Shown piece by piece: positions 9,405 through 19,008 of a DNA stretch of 64,000 bases (its first letter is position 1; every line of letters starts with the position of its first letter). The position numbers were made by a program, and so were the translations under genes. Source of the DNA: Robiginitomaculum_A sp036478535 (GTDB lineage: Bacteria; Pseudomonadota; Alphaproteobacteria; Caulobacterales; Maricaulaceae); the NCBI GenBank assembly GCA_965224735.1, contig OZ245059.1:372001-436000 (forward strand), written 5' to 3'. Under the pieces are notes generated by a model. That model did not search any database. It was given only the letters and a program-made list of their open reading frames with translations, and was not told the origin of the DNA.

Positions 9405-9884
9405 TCAGAGCTTCCTTAAGTTAAGTGGCAATGCCGTTGTATCTTTGGTTTGACGCAGAACAATGCGCGATTGTACATCGGAAACAAGCGACATTGACAA
9501 AAGCTTTTCACGCAAAAAATCATCATAAGCATGCATATCCTTTGTGACGATGCGTAGCATATAATCAACAACCCCCGTAACGACAGCGCACTGGACAACT
9601 TCGGGCATGACTTTAACTTCTTGCTCAAACTTTTCCATGTTTTCTTTGTTAGGAAGATCAAGTTTTACAGCAACAAAAACTTCAAAATCCAGCCCCAGTT
9701 TTTGCCGAGAAAGACGCGTAACGCGCTGTTTGATAATCCCAACTTCCTCCATGCGTTTTATACGCCGCCAACACGGAGACGAAGACAAACCAACCCGTTC
9801 CGAGATATCGGCCACAGAAAGCGCCGCATCTTTTTGTAGCTCATGCAATATCTTTACATCTATATCATCAATTCTCTTAGACAT
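9405..9884 (-). CDS. bkdR: Lrp/AsnC-family transcriptional regulator, probable bkd regulator
   Basis: 159 residues. The N-terminal winged HTH includes IDDIDVKILHELQKDAALSV, ERVGLSSSPCWRRIKRMEE and GIIKQ, all canonical for Lrp. The C-terminal RAM (ligand-binding) domain contains EVVQCAVVTGVVDYMLRI. It is divergent from the branched-chain 2-oxoacid dehydrogenase operon, the arrangement known for Pseudomonas BkdR, which activates bkd in response to branched-chain amino acids. Function as the local activator is inferred from position. The shared 147-nt intergenic region would hold both promoters and its binding sites. Confidence 0.85.
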   Translation of the reverse strand: MSKRIDDIDVKILHELQKDAALSVADISERVGLSSSPCWRRIKRMEEVGIIKQRVTRLSRQKLGLDFEVFVAVKLDLPNKENMEKFEQEVKVMPEVVQCAVVTGVVDYMLRIVTKDMHAYDDFLREKLLSMSLVSDVQSRIVLRQTKDTTALPLNLRKL

Positions 9885-10031
9885 ATTTTCCTTCTTTCTT
9901 ACAATAACAGGAATTATTTACCTAAATTTAGTATAAATATTGGAAATAAGCAAACAATAAGGGCTAAATTTAAGGTAATAATAACCGATACTTATGAAAC
10001 TATCAAAAAAGCTAAACAATGGTGCCCCCTT
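9885..10031. promoter_or_regulatory. Divergent regulator/bkd control region
   Basis: AT-rich 147-bp region between the Lrp-type gene and the bkd operon. An open frame runs through it into bkdA1, but similarity to known E1alpha starts only at the ATG at 10032. No convincing consensus promoter or palindrome stands out by eye, as is usual for degenerate Lrp sites. Confidence 0.5.
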
Positions 10032-11291
10032 ATGAGTGAAGCCAGCAATAGGCGCAATGTCAACAATTTACATATTCCAGAGCCAAAAAATCGCCCAGGA
10101 ACTACACCAGATTTTTCTGACCTCCATATGCCAGATCTAACGTCTGACAAAACCCATACTTTGCCGCGCCCTGATGCGCTTATTGATGCATATGAAACAG
10201 AGCCATTGGCCACAGGGCTTGTGCGTGTCCTTACGCTTGATGGCTGTACCAAAGGGCCGTGGGATCCAAAACTTAGCCCTGATGTGCTACGTGAAGGTTT
10301 GCGTAATATGCATCTAACCCGTTGCGTCGACAAACGTATGTTTAATATGCAACGCCAAGGTAAAGCCTCTTTTTACATGAAAAGCCTCGGCGAAGAAGCC
10401 ATCTCAGTCGCCACTGCCATGGCTCTTGAGGGCACGGATATGGTGTTTCCATCCTATCGCCAGCAAGGGCTTTTGATAACCCGCGGTTACCCGCTACGCG
10501 ATTTGATGTGCCAGGTCTTATCAAATGCGGGCGATAAACTGGAAGGCAAAGCCATTCCGATTTGCTACTCCTCACGCGAAAAGGGGTTTTATTCTATTGG
10601 CGCTTCATTAGGCAACCAAATGAGCCATGCAATTGGCTGGGCGATGGCTTGCGCCTATAAAGGCACGGACGGGCTTGCCTGCGCATTTACTGGCGAGGGC
10701 GCAACTGCAGAAGGCGACTTTCACTACGCGCTAACCTTCTCCTCTACTTACCGCGCCCCCGCTATTATTAATGTGGTCAACAATCAATGGGCCATTTCGT
10801 CTTTTCAGGGCATTGCAGCAGGGCAAAGCAAGACATTTGCTTATCGAGGCCTTGGGTATGGGTTGGCCTCTATTCGGGTTGATGGCAATGATTTCATAGC
10901 CGTTTATGCTGTGATAAAATGGGCGGCTGAGCGGGCTCGCAGAGGCGGCGGGGCTACAGTTATCGAGCATTTCAGCTACCGCAAAGAAGGGCATTCCACA
11001 TCTGATGACCCAAGTAAATACCGCGCCAAGGACGAGCCAGATGCATGGCCCCTCGGTGATCCGTTTGAACGCCTGAAAAAGCATTTAATCTTAATCGGTG
11101 AATGGGACGATAAGCGCCACGAAGCGCAAGAAAAAGAACTCACCACCTATGTACGCGATTGCTACAAGGAAGCGGAGAGCTTTGGCACGCTCGCGACAGA
11201 AACTGGCATTAACCCGATAACTATGTTTGAGAAAGTTTACGAGCATATGCCTTCAAATTTACGCCGCCAGCGCCAAGAATCGGGGATATAG
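10032..11291 (+). CDS. bkdA1: Branched-chain 2-oxoacid dehydrogenase E1 alpha subunit
   Basis: 419 residues from the ATG at 10032. I prefer this over an upstream in-frame ATG because LHIPEPKNRPGTTPDF, the conserved N-terminus of bacterial BkdA1, begins just after it. Thiamine diphosphate binding is shown by GEGATAEGDFHYAL and the downstream VVNNQWAIS. FYMKSLGEEA and HSTSDDPSKYR, the phosphorylation-loop region of the family, are also clear. With E1beta it decarboxylates the 2-oxoacids of Val, Leu and Ile and transfers the acyl group to E2 lipoate. First gene of a four-gene operon with spacings of 2-3 nt. Shine-Dalgarno weak. Confidence 0.93.
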   Translation: MSEASNRRNVNNLHIPEPKNRPGTTPDFSDLHMPDLTSDKTHTLPRPDALIDAYETEPLATGLVRVLTLDGCTKGPWDPKLSPDVLREGLRNMHLTRCVDKRMFNMQRQGKASFYMKSLGEEAISVATAMALEGTDMVFPSYRQQGLLITRGYPLRDLMCQVLSNAGDKLEGKAIPICYSSREKGFYSIGASLGNQMSHAIGWAMACAYKGTDGLACAFTGEGATAEGDFHYALTFSSTYRAPAIINVVNNQWAISSFQGIAAGQSKTFAYRGLGYGLASIRVDGNDFIAVYAVIKWAAERARRGGGATVIEHFSYRKEGHSTSDDPSKYRAKDEPDAWPLGDPFERLKKHLILIGEWDDKRHEAQEKELTTYVRDCYKEAESFGTLATETGINPITMFEKVYEHMPSNLRRQRQESGI

Positions 11292-11293
11292 TC

Positions 11294-12328
11294 ATGAGTT
11301 CCCAAAAAACAGGCCTGAAGCAAATGAATATGATACAGGCGATTAATTCTGCGCTGGATGTAAAAATGAGCCAAGATCCAGATGTTTTGGTTTTTGGCGA
11401 GGATGTCGGCTATTTTGGCGGCGTATTTCGTTGCACGGCTGGCTTACAAGAAAAACACGGCCTGCACCGCTGTTTCGACGCCCCTATTTCTGAAGGCGGC
11501 ATTGTTGGCACTGCGGTAGGCATGGGAGCTTTTGGACTGCGCCCTGTTGTCGAGATCCAGTTTGCTGATTATATTTACCCAGGGTATGATCAAATTTGCT
11601 CGGAAGCAGCGCGCCTTCGTTATCGCTCCAATGGAGATTTTACTGCCCCGATTACCATTCGCTCGCCTATGGGCGGCGGCATTCATGGCGGCACGTCTCA
11701 CTCGCAAAGCCCCGAGGCCTTATTTACCCATATTTCTGGCATAAAAACCATTATCCCCTCCAATCCTTATGATGCAAAAGGCTTGCTTATCAAAGCTATT
11801 GAGGACAATGATCCAGTAGTTTTTTTTGAACCAAAACGTCTTTATAACGGCCCATTTGATGGCGACCATACCAAACCCGTCGAGAGCTGGTCCAGGCATG
11901 AATTAGGACAAGTTCCAGAAGGTCATTACACAATTGATTTTGAAAAGGCGCGCGTTCACGAAGAAGGCAACGAGCTTACCATATTATGTTACGGCACCAT
12001 GGTTTGGGTGGCTGAGGCCGCCGCGCGCGAGACGGGCATTAGCGCCGATATTATTGATCTGCGCTCGCTTGTCCCGCTTGATCTGGACACCATTGTTAAA
12101 TCTGTCAAAAAAACGGGGCAGTGCATGGTTCTTCATGAAGCCACCCGCACATCAGGTTTTGGCGCCGAGCTTATCGCAGAAGTGCAAGAGCATTGTTTTT
12201 ATTATCTGGAAAAACCGATTGTGCGCGTCACAGGTTGGGACACGCCTTATCCGCATGCACTAGAGTGGGAATACTTCCCAGGACTTGAGCGCATTTCCAG
12301 ATCGATTACCCAAATGATGGAGGGTTAA
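11294..12328 (+). CDS. bkdA2: Branched-chain 2-oxoacid dehydrogenase E1 beta subunit
   Basis: 344 residues, starting 2 nt after E1alpha. It shows the transketolase-like pyrimidine-binding domain (VLVFGEDVGYFGGVFR with the catalytic Glu; QFADYIYPGYDQI) and the C-terminal transketolase domain (DLRSLVPLDLDTI; HEATRTSGFGAEL). It forms the alpha2beta2 E1 component with the upstream product in the cytoplasm. Its length and motifs are normal for the family, with no sign of damage. Confidence 0.95.
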   Translation: MSSQKTGLKQMNMIQAINSALDVKMSQDPDVLVFGEDVGYFGGVFRCTAGLQEKHGLHRCFDAPISEGGIVGTAVGMGAFGLRPVVEIQFADYIYPGYDQICSEAARLRYRSNGDFTAPITIRSPMGGGIHGGTSHSQSPEALFTHISGIKTIIPSNPYDAKGLLIKAIEDNDPVVFFEPKRLYNGPFDGDHTKPVESWSRHELGQVPEGHYTIDFEKARVHEEGNELTILCYGTMVWVAEAAARETGISADIIDLRSLVPLDLDTIVKSVKKTGQCMVLHEATRTSGFGAELIAEVQEHCFYYLEKPIVRVTGWDTPYPHALEWEYFPGLERISRSITQMMEG

Positions 12329-12331
12329 AGC

Positions 12332-13552
12332 ATGGCCGAATTTATTTTTAAAATGCCTGATATTGGCGAAGGCGTTACTGAAGCAGAAATCATAACGTGG
12401 CACGTTAAAATTGGCGATAAAGTCGAAGAAGACGTTCCTATTTGTGATGCTATGACGGACAAAGCCACAGTTGAGCTAACAGCCCCCGTTGCTGGAACCA
12501 TCACAAAAGTAGGCTGCGATGACGGCGAAGTAATGGCGATTGGCGCCGCGCTTGTGGTTTTTGACACGGACGGCCAAAGGCCTGTACAAAAGGAAACACA
12601 AGAAGAGCCAAAGCCAGCACCTAAAAAAGAGCGCGCCAAGCCAGTGTCTGCTCCTGTGTCTGCTTCTGTGGTTACGAGCAGCCCATCGGCGAAACCCCTC
12701 GCCTCGCCTGCCGTGCGCAAAGCGGCAATGGACGCAGATATTGATCTCTCCCTTGTCCCCGCCAGCGGTAACGCAGGCAATATCACCCATAAAGATTTAA
12801 AGGCCTATAAAAAAAGCGGCGCGGCATCCTCTTCTAAAGGCTATGTAAAACGCACAGGCGGTACGGACATTAAAATTACGGGTATGCGCCGCGTGATTTC
12901 CAATCGTATGAGTGAAGCCAAACGCCGTATTCCGCATTTCACCTTTGTCGAACAAATCGACATGACCAATTTGGAAGACCTGCGCACGCACTTAAATAAG
13001 ACAAGATCCGAGCATCAATCTAAATTGACACTCTTTCCCTTTTTTACGCGCGCTATTGTTAAGGCGGCAAAGCTTTGGCCGCAATGTAATGCTACATTTG
13101 ATGATGATGCAGGCGTGGTTACCCAGCACAATGCCGTGCATCTTGGTATGGCCGCGCAAACACCAAATGGTCTTATGGTGCCAGTACTGCGGCATGCAGA
13201 AAGTCTTGATGTCTGGCAGATAGCGCGCAAAATTTCGCGACTTGGCGAAGCGGCGAAAACGGGAAGCATTACAGCTTCAGAACTTTCAGGCTCCACCATA
13301 ACTCTCACCTCACTTGGCAAGCTTGCAGGCGTAACGGCAACACCTGTCATCAACCGCCCAGAAGTTGGTATTCTGTGCCCCAATAAAATTATCGAAATGC
13401 CCGTTGTCAAAAACGGACAGATCACTGTGCGAAAAATGATGAACTTTTCATCAAGCTTTGATCACCGCGTTGTTGACGGTTTCCACGCGGCGGAAATGAT
13501 TGGCTATATCAAGGACTGTCTTGAGCATCCTGCAACTTTATTTTTGGATTAA
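12332..13552 (+). CDS. bkdB: Branched-chain 2-oxoacid dehydrogenase E2 (dihydrolipoyl acyltransferase)
   Basis: 406 residues in three parts. The lipoyl domain is residues 1-80, with the lipoylated Lys in MTDKATVEL. An Ala/Pro/Lys linker leads into the peripheral subunit-binding domain (SPAVRKAAMDADIDL ... HKDLKAY, about residues 125-155). The catalytic CAT-like domain ends with SSSFDHRVVDGFHAAEMI, the HxxxDG active site. It forms the multimeric core that receives the acyl group from E1 and passes it to CoA. It lies 3 nt after E1beta and 3 nt before E3. Confidence 0.95.
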   Translation: MAEFIFKMPDIGEGVTEAEIITWHVKIGDKVEEDVPICDAMTDKATVELTAPVAGTITKVGCDDGEVMAIGAALVVFDTDGQRPVQKETQEEPKPAPKKERAKPVSAPVSASVVTSSPSAKPLASPAVRKAAMDADIDLSLVPASGNAGNITHKDLKAYKKSGAASSSKGYVKRTGGTDIKITGMRRVISNRMSEAKRRIPHFTFVEQIDMTNLEDLRTHLNKTRSEHQSKLTLFPFFTRAIVKAAKLWPQCNATFDDDAGVVTQHNAVHLGMAAQTPNGLMVPVLRHAESLDVWQIARKISRLGEAAKTGSITASELSGSTITLTSLGKLAGVTATPVINRPEVGILCPNKIIEMPVVKNGQITVRKMMNFSSSFDHRVVDGFHAAEMIGYIKDCLEHPATLFLD

Positions 13553-13555
13553 AAT

Positions 13556-14953
13556 ATGAGCACGATTAAATGTGATGTTTTGGTAGTTGGTTCTGGTCCT
13601 GGCGGTTATATAGCCGCCATCCGCGCTGGGCAGCTTGGCCTTGATACGGTTTTGGTTGAAAAAAAGCGGCTTGGCGGCACATGCCTCCTCCGCGGTTGCA
13701 TCCCCTCCAAAGCCATCATTGAAGCGGCCGAGCGCTACGCACAAGCATGCGAGAACGCTGCGAAAACAAACGTTCACGGCATCAAAGCTAGCAAACCAAG
13801 CCTTGATTTCAAGCAAACAATCGCGTGGAAAAACGGCATTACTGACCAACTTAGCAGCGGCGTTGCAGGCCTTCTTAAGGCGGCTGGCGTGCGGGTTATC
13901 AATGGCTGGGCCGTATTTGAAAATTCGAAAACCTGCAAGATCGGTGAGACAAAAATCACAGCTAAAAACGTTATCCTCGCAACAGGATCAGCTGTAGTAG
14001 AGCTGCCGAGCATTCCCTTTGGCGGTAATGTAATCTCGTCTACTCAGGCTTTGGACCTTGCCGAAGTGCCAAAACACCTCGCTGTTATCGGCGCAGGTTA
14101 TATCGGCATGGAGCTTGGCATAGCTTACCGTAAACTTGGTAGCGCGGTTACCTTTATTGAATCTGCACCCAACATTTTGCCTGGCTTTGATAAACAGATC
14201 ACCGCGCCTGTGGCTAAATGGCTCCGCGATTACAAGGTGGATGTACACAAAAATGCACTGGCGAAATCTGTAACCTCTAAAGGTGGAAAAACCACCCTGA
14301 CCTATACGGAGAAAAGCGGCAAAGACGTAAAACTTGAGTGTGATAAAGTCCTCGTTACCGTTGGCCGCAAGCCTTGCACTAACGGATGGGGGCTTGAAAA
14401 TATGGCTGTCGATATGGAAGGAGAGTTCATCAAAATTGATGATAAATGCAAAACATCCATGCGCAGTGTTTACGCCATTGGCGATGTAGTCGGGGAACCT
14501 ATGCTGGCCCATAAAGCCAGCGCTCAGGGCAAAATGGTTGCCGAAATTATTGCGGGGCATAAACGCAGCTTTAACCCTGCCGCCATACCTGCCGTATGTT
14601 TCACTGACCCTGAAATCGTCTCCGTTGGTCTTGCGCCCCAAGATGTGAAAGACCAAGGTTTAGATGCAGTAGAAGGCAAATTTCGTTGGGCCGCCAATGG
14701 CCGCGCCCTTACCAACGGAACGGCAGATGGCGGCGGTTTCATTCGTGTCCTTACGCTCAATGACACCGGCCGCATTGTTGGTGTACAGGCTGTAGGCCGC
14801 CATGTATCAGAGCTTTCGGGCGAATTTGTGCTGGCTATAGAAATGAACGCAACGCTGGAAGATCTGGCGGGAACTATCCACGCCCACCCGACATTAAGCG
14901 AAGCCTTCATGGAAGCTGGCCTTGACGCGCTAGGCACACCCCTACATGTTTAG
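13556..14953 (+). CDS. lpdV: Dihydrolipoyl dehydrogenase (E3) of the branched-chain complex
   Basis: 465 residues. FAD motif VVGSGPGGYIAAIRA, redox disulfide GGTCLLRGCIPSK, NAD domain VIGAGYIGMELG and C-terminal His-Glu dyad (HAHPTLSEAF) are all present. It re-oxidises E2 dihydrolipoamide with NAD+. This is the operon-specific E3; a second lpd lies at 58.5 kb. The final codons and the TAG stop fall inside the terminal inverted repeat of an IS481-type element (14947 onward), so the insertion supplied the present stop codon and may have replaced the last one or two residues. Confidence 0.94.
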   Translation: MSTIKCDVLVVGSGPGGYIAAIRAGQLGLDTVLVEKKRLGGTCLLRGCIPSKAIIEAAERYAQACENAAKTNVHGIKASKPSLDFKQTIAWKNGITDQLSSGVAGLLKAAGVRVINGWAVFENSKTCKIGETKITAKNVILATGSAVVELPSIPFGGNVISSTQALDLAEVPKHLAVIGAGYIGMELGIAYRKLGSAVTFIESAPNILPGFDKQITAPVAKWLRDYKVDVHKNALAKSVTSKGGKTTLTYTEKSGKDVKLECDKVLVTVGRKPCTNGWGLENMAVDMEGEFIKIDDKCKTSMRSVYAIGDVVGEPMLAHKASAQGKMVAEIIAGHKRSFNPAAIPAVCFTDPEIVSVGLAPQDVKDQGLDAVEGKFRWAANGRALTNGTADGGGFIRVLTLNDTGRIVGVQAVGRHVSELSGEFVLAIEMNATLEDLAGTIHAHPTLSEAFMEAGLDALGTPLHV

Positions 14954-15700
14954 TCCCACAGTGTGCTGGTATGGGTTTACGTTAAACCGTTGTGGATCCT
15001 TTGTAGATATTTTGCAAATATATTCGTAAGGCGTGAGTGAGGCCTTTGAGGGTACGGTTCATGCGTTCCACCTGTCCATTCGTCCAAGGGTGCTGGGTTT
15101 TCGTCGGGCGGTGCTGGATGTCATGTTCGTGACACACATGATCAAAGATATGTATGCCAGCATATTTATCTTGTTTGCGATTGGTGAACTGTATCTCGTT
15201 ATCAGTAAGAAGGGTGTGGATTTTATAAGGCACGGTTGTGATTAGCTTAGGTAAAAATGTTGCAGCAACCATTTTCGTTTGCCGCGCGTGCAATTCAACA
15301 TATGCATATTTCGATGTCCGCTCTATGCCAACAAACATGTAGAGTTTCCCTTCCTCTGTGCGCACTTTGGCAATATCAACATGAAAACACCCTATTGGAT
15401 ATGTCCTGAACACCTTCTTTGCAGGTTTGTCATTTTTCGGGTTGGGGAGACGGCTTATACCGTGGCGCTGATAACAGCGGTGTAGAGCGGATCTGGAGAG
15501 ATGAGGAAGCGTCTCTTGCAAAGCATACAGACAATCATCAAGAGGCAGTAATGTATGCTGGCGAAGCGCCACACACATAGCTTCCTCTTCAATGCTCAAC
15601 TCTTACAGCTCAACACTCTCGAAGATCGTTTCTTTGGCCCCATCGCGACATCATGCGTGAAATCGCGTTTGCGCCATTTCGCAATCGTTTTCACATTCAA
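14947..15700 (-). mobile_element. Element B copy 1 (IS481 family), 3' truncated
   Basis: It begins with the inverted repeat TGTTTAGTCCCACAGTGTGC and follows the copy at 49844-50733 until about 15700, where the right end (about 150 bp, most of the HTH region) is missing. The minus-strand transposase frame (14982-15599) keeps HTLLPLDDCLYALQ, HVDIAKVRTEEGKLY (first catalytic Asp) and LTDNEIQFT (second). Its C-terminus is frameshifted by a GTGA duplication near 15035. It carries an extra segment after HDIQH that copy 3 lacks, so the copies diverged independently. Confidence 0.88.
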
Positions 15701-15727
15701 CAAAATATTTTAAGCATTCACGGCACC

Positions 15728-15758
15728 CCCGCAAAGCCCTTACCCGCAAAGCCCCTAA
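15728..15758. repeat. 15-bp tandem duplication
   Basis: CCCGCAAAGCCCTTA is followed by CCCGCAAAGCCCCTAA just beyond the TonB receptor stop codon. Confidence 0.7.
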
Positions 15759-15764
15759 GAGCAA

Positions 15765-18332
15765 TCAAAAGTTTTTTCGTACGGAAATTCCATAAGTACG
15801 GGGCTGATTAGGATAAACTAATGTTGTGCCACTTTGAATTGGGCCAGGGAAAGCGGCCAAGTAATGCTCACCACCAAATAAATTACGCGCCCAAATTTGA
15901 ACCGCTAAACCATTATTTGTTTGCACTCCGAGACTTCCGTTAAAAATGTTTACTTTCGTCTTTGCATCAAGCAGGGCTTGCAATTTTACATTACTCGCAT
16001 GTTGAAAATCACCGCGTACATAGCCCGTCATACCGTTATAAAATTCATGTGTGTAAGTTGCTGAGGTGGAAAAGTTGAACCTTGGTACCCCAGCGACTTT
16101 TTCACCGCTGCGATCAACGGTAGTATTATTTGGCCCTGTTGCATTTTTATATTCTTTAAATTTAGCATCTAAAAACGTTACCGAAAAAGTTAATGTTAAT
16201 GGGTCTACTGGTACATAAGAAGCATCAATTTCAACTCCATTTGTTCTTTGTATGCCCGCATTAACAAGGGCAAACCCAGATCCCAAAAATGTGTTATCCT
16301 GAAACCCATTGACGGTCTGATTAAAGACTGCGACGTTTACAAAGCCGTTATCGAACTGGGATTTAAGTCCCAATTCATACACGACAACATCTTCTGGCCT
16401 AGCAAAACGCGTACGATATTTTTGATTGGGCCGGGCAAGACCCGCTGCGATTATAGCAGAGCGATCACTTACGGTAGGCCGCGAGTCTCTTGATAAATTC
16501 CAAGACGTCGCCTTAAATCCAGATGCCGTGCTAGCATATATGTTTACATTATCGTTAATTTTATATGCGGCACGCAAAGTATAGGTAATCTTATCATCAC
16601 TAGAGCGCCCATCTTCTACTGAGTTTGGAAATGGTAAAAGTTGAGGCACAAATTGTAACTTTTGCAATGCCAGAAAAGGGTTTTGCTTAGGATCACTCAA
16701 ATCTAAACCGCTAACCGCCCCTGTCACCCCAGCCTTTAATCCAGCAAGGGCTCCCGCGCCACCAGGCAATGATGTTAATGTAGCAACATTCGCGTTCGTA
16801 AAGGGCAATGGACCAAGTCCAAAAGCAGCGGCTAACCCCGGAAAGTTTTGGGCAAGGCCAGCAAAAACGAGTGAATTAAACCCTGCGGCACCTGCAAAAT
16901 CAAGAGTCGAAAATATTTCAGTATTGATGGAATTCGCCGTCACATTTTTTTTGTCTTTGGTGTAGTTTAACCCAGCCATTACCGTTAGTTTGTCGCTTAC
17001 ATGAAAGTCCGCAGTGCCGAACAAAGAGTAAGCAGTATTGCGCTGCGTAACAGTCACTATTTCTTCCTGATCATCTTTAAAAATCGTACCAGGCTTTAGA
17101 CCGTTTGCCGCTTCGACCAAACCCAGCAGGCCAGAGCCACCAGGACCTAATAAAGATTCGGCATAAGCTCTGAAGTTTTCTTGGATATAAAGGCCAGAAC
17201 TCTGATCTATATTTTCTTTAAAAAAGTACCCCCCCAGCATCCATTCAAAAGATGACGCATTCGCTGATGTAAGCCTAAGCTCCTGAGTAATTGTCTTTAT
17301 TTCAGACACCTGATTTAGATCAACAATGCGAGCAGTTGTAAAATCGCCATCAAAATCAAACCCCGCGTCATTTTTCCGATAAGAAGAAATTGATGTTAAA
17401 GATACATTCCCCAAATCTACATCTAAATGAGCAGAAATACCCTTATCTGTAACAAAATTATTCGAATCATTATCTGCATAAGAAACATAATTAAATTGAT
17501 TGTTAGGATCCCCTAATACACCGCCCAAAGCTCGCACAGCCCGCGCCGAAGAGCCCAGCACAAAAGCTGTAGTGCTACAACAAATTTCGTCTAAATCACT
17601 GTAATCGGCAATAAGGCGCAACGACACGTTATCGGATGGCTCAAATAATGCCTGTGCGCGCAAGTTCCATCGGTTGCGATCATTTGTATCTTTTCGGTCA
17701 GCAAGAAACGCATCAAAATACCCATCACGTTTATTCCAGCTTCCGCCTAAGCTGACAGCGACATTATCGGAAATCCCACCAGAAACATACCCGCGCACGA
17801 GACGTTGGTTGAAATTACCAACGCCAGCTTCCACATACCCAGTTGTATCGAAGGACGGCTTAGACGTCGTTATACTTATAACCCCTGAAGAAGCATTTTT
17901 TCCAAATAACGTAGATTGCGGGCCATTTAACACTTCAACGCGTTGCAACTTTGGCAAATCGGTGATTTGTGACACGGCACGCGAACGATACACCCCATCA
18001 ATAAACACGCCAACGGATGGTTCAATACCAGTATTGTTAGCGCCATTACCAAAACCACGAATTATAAAGGTAGTATTTTGAGTGCTTTGTCGCTCAGTAA
18101 CCTGTAAAGACGGTACCACAGATTGCAAATCACTTATGTCAACAATCCGAGCCCGCTCCATAGTTTCAGCAGATGTGACTGAGACCGAAAGAGGCGTTTC
18201 TTGTAGTGTTTTCTCACGCTTGGTAGCCGTGACGATGATTTCGTCTGCCAATTGTGCCTTAGCAACACCCACAAAACTGAAACTCGTAGCAAATGCTGTA
18301 GAAATTAATAATCCTAATCTATAGGTACCCAT
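15765..18332 (-). CDS. TonB-dependent outer membrane receptor
   Basis: 855 residues. A signal peptide (about residues 1-26, ending VAKAQ) is followed by a TonB-box-like DEIIVTATKR. The plug domain contains LQSVVPSLQV, FIIRGFGNG, VGVFIDGVY and VEVLNGPQSTLFGKNASSGVI. The long beta-barrel ends in a C-terminal Phe (RTYGISVRKNF) as expected for Bam insertion. It would import a bulky nutrient across the outer membrane. The type resembles the receptors that sphingomonads and relatives use for diverse organic substrates rather than a recognisable siderophore receptor. Its promoter region holds the same CTTTACA...TGTAAAG palindrome found before the ALDH/GMC operon, so the two are probably co-regulated and the receptor may import that operon's substrate. 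Confidence 0.9.
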   Translation of the reverse strand: MGTYRLGLLISTAFATSFSFVGVAKAQLADEIIVTATKREKTLQETPLSVSVTSAETMERARIVDISDLQSVVPSLQVTERQSTQNTTFIIRGFGNGANNTGIEPSVGVFIDGVYRSRAVSQITDLPKLQRVEVLNGPQSTLFGKNASSGVISITTSKPSFDTTGYVEAGVGNFNQRLVRGYVSGGISDNVAVSLGGSWNKRDGYFDAFLADRKDTNDRNRWNLRAQALFEPSDNVSLRLIADYSDLDEICCSTTAFVLGSSARAVRALGGVLGDPNNQFNYVSYADNDSNNFVTDKGISAHLDVDLGNVSLTSISSYRKNDAGFDFDGDFTTARIVDLNQVSEIKTITQELRLTSANASSFEWMLGGYFFKENIDQSSGLYIQENFRAYAESLLGPGGSGLLGLVEAANGLKPGTIFKDDQEEIVTVTQRNTAYSLFGTADFHVSDKLTVMAGLNYTKDKKNVTANSINTEIFSTLDFAGAAGFNSLVFAGLAQNFPGLAAAFGLGPLPFTNANVATLTSLPGGAGALAGLKAGVTGAVSGLDLSDPKQNPFLALQKLQFVPQLLPFPNSVEDGRSSDDKITYTLRAAYKINDNVNIYASTASGFKATSWNLSRDSRPTVSDRSAIIAAGLARPNQKYRTRFARPEDVVVYELGLKSQFDNGFVNVAVFNQTVNGFQDNTFLGSGFALVNAGIQRTNGVEIDASYVPVDPLTLTFSVTFLDAKFKEYKNATGPNNTTVDRSGEKVAGVPRFNFSTSATYTHEFYNGMTGYVRGDFQHASNVKLQALLDAKTKVNIFNGSLGVQTNNGLAVQIWARNLFGGEHYLAAFPGPIQSGTTLVYPNQPRTYGISVRKNF

Positions 18333-18459
18333 GGCAATAATCCCCTTGATTTCTTAATGCATTTTGTTCACTTGAATCGCAAATCTCATGCATCACATTG
18401 TTAGCTGTGCGCTTCACTGAACTAATTTTTTGATTCAACATTCAGCAAAGCAAGTCTAT

Positions 18460-18488
18460 CTTTACAGTATATACTTTACTTTGTAAAG
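18460..18488. promoter_or_regulatory. Palindromic operator upstream of the TonB receptor
   Basis: Inverted repeat CTTTACA (18460-18466) / TGTAAAG (18482-18488) in AT-rich DNA, 128 bp upstream of the receptor start. The left arm and centre (TATCTTTACA, then GTATATA) match the site at 22643-22675. Architecture resembles TetR-family operators. No regulator gene of that type is visible nearby. Confidence 0.65.
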
Positions 18489-18517
18489 TTTGATTATTGT
18501 TTTTTTATATCCTCACT

Positions 18518-18547
18518 CAACAGGCGCGGTTACAACAGGCACGGTTA
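18518..18547. repeat. 15-bp tandem duplication
   Basis: CAACAGGCGCGGTTA is followed directly by CAACAGGCACGGTTA, in the gap between the NTF2-like gene and the TonB receptor promoter. Confidence 0.75.
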
Positions 18548-18599
18548 ATAGTGACCAAATCAGTGTAAAATGGGTTTTTAGCCCTTAGCCGATATAAAA

Positions 18600-18980
18600 T
18601 TATGAGGGGACTATTTTGGGAGCATCACACTTACCAAATGTATCTTTTCGGACAATTTTACTATCTCGCCAGGTCAGAATGTCGTTTCCCAACCAAGAAA
18701 ACATGGCGTTGCCATCCTTGTCTTTATGAACGGCACGCCAATATACGGTTGAAATGTGTGCGTCTTCATCCGCTATTACGCTCAACAACTCAAATGACAT
18801 CTTCCCCATAGGACCACTCATTAGCTCCTGAAGGGTTTTGATTACATTATCGACACCACTAACTTCAGTCCCATCCAACATACAAAATACAATATTTTCA
18901 TGAAAAAACTTTGCAATATCACCGAAGTTCCCCGCCTCATTATCTGCGACAAATTTAATTGATAACTGATGTATATTCAT
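18600..18980 (-). CDS. NTF2-like (SnoaL-type) small protein
   Basis: 126 residues. The predicted N-terminal helix (FVADNEAGNFGDIAKFF) and cone-shaped alpha+beta pattern with ENIVFCMLDGTEVSG and HISTVYWRAVHKDKDG fit the nuclear transport factor 2 / SnoaL / limonene-epoxide-hydrolase superfamily. Catalytic assignment is not possible from sequence alone; members include hydrolases, isomerases and non-catalytic binders. It starts 28 nt after the GMC oxidoreductase stop with a good GGAG-type Shine-Dalgarno, so it is the last gene of the DUF2269-ALDH-GMC operon and probably acts on the same substrate. Confidence 0.72.
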   Translation of the reverse strand: MNIHQLSIKFVADNEAGNFGDIAKFFHENIVFCMLDGTEVSGVDNVIKTLQELMSGPMGKMSFELLSVIADEDAHISTVYWRAVHKDKDGNAMFSWLGNDILTWRDSKIVRKDTFGKCDAPKIVPS

Positions 18981-19008
18981 TTTAATAATCTCCTTATTTG
19001 GATATGGA

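Noticed and set aside
13988..14656. A 222-codon minus-strand open frame inside lpdV
   Set aside because: It lies antisense to a fully conserved gene, has atypical composition and matches nothing known to me; it is a codon-bias shadow.
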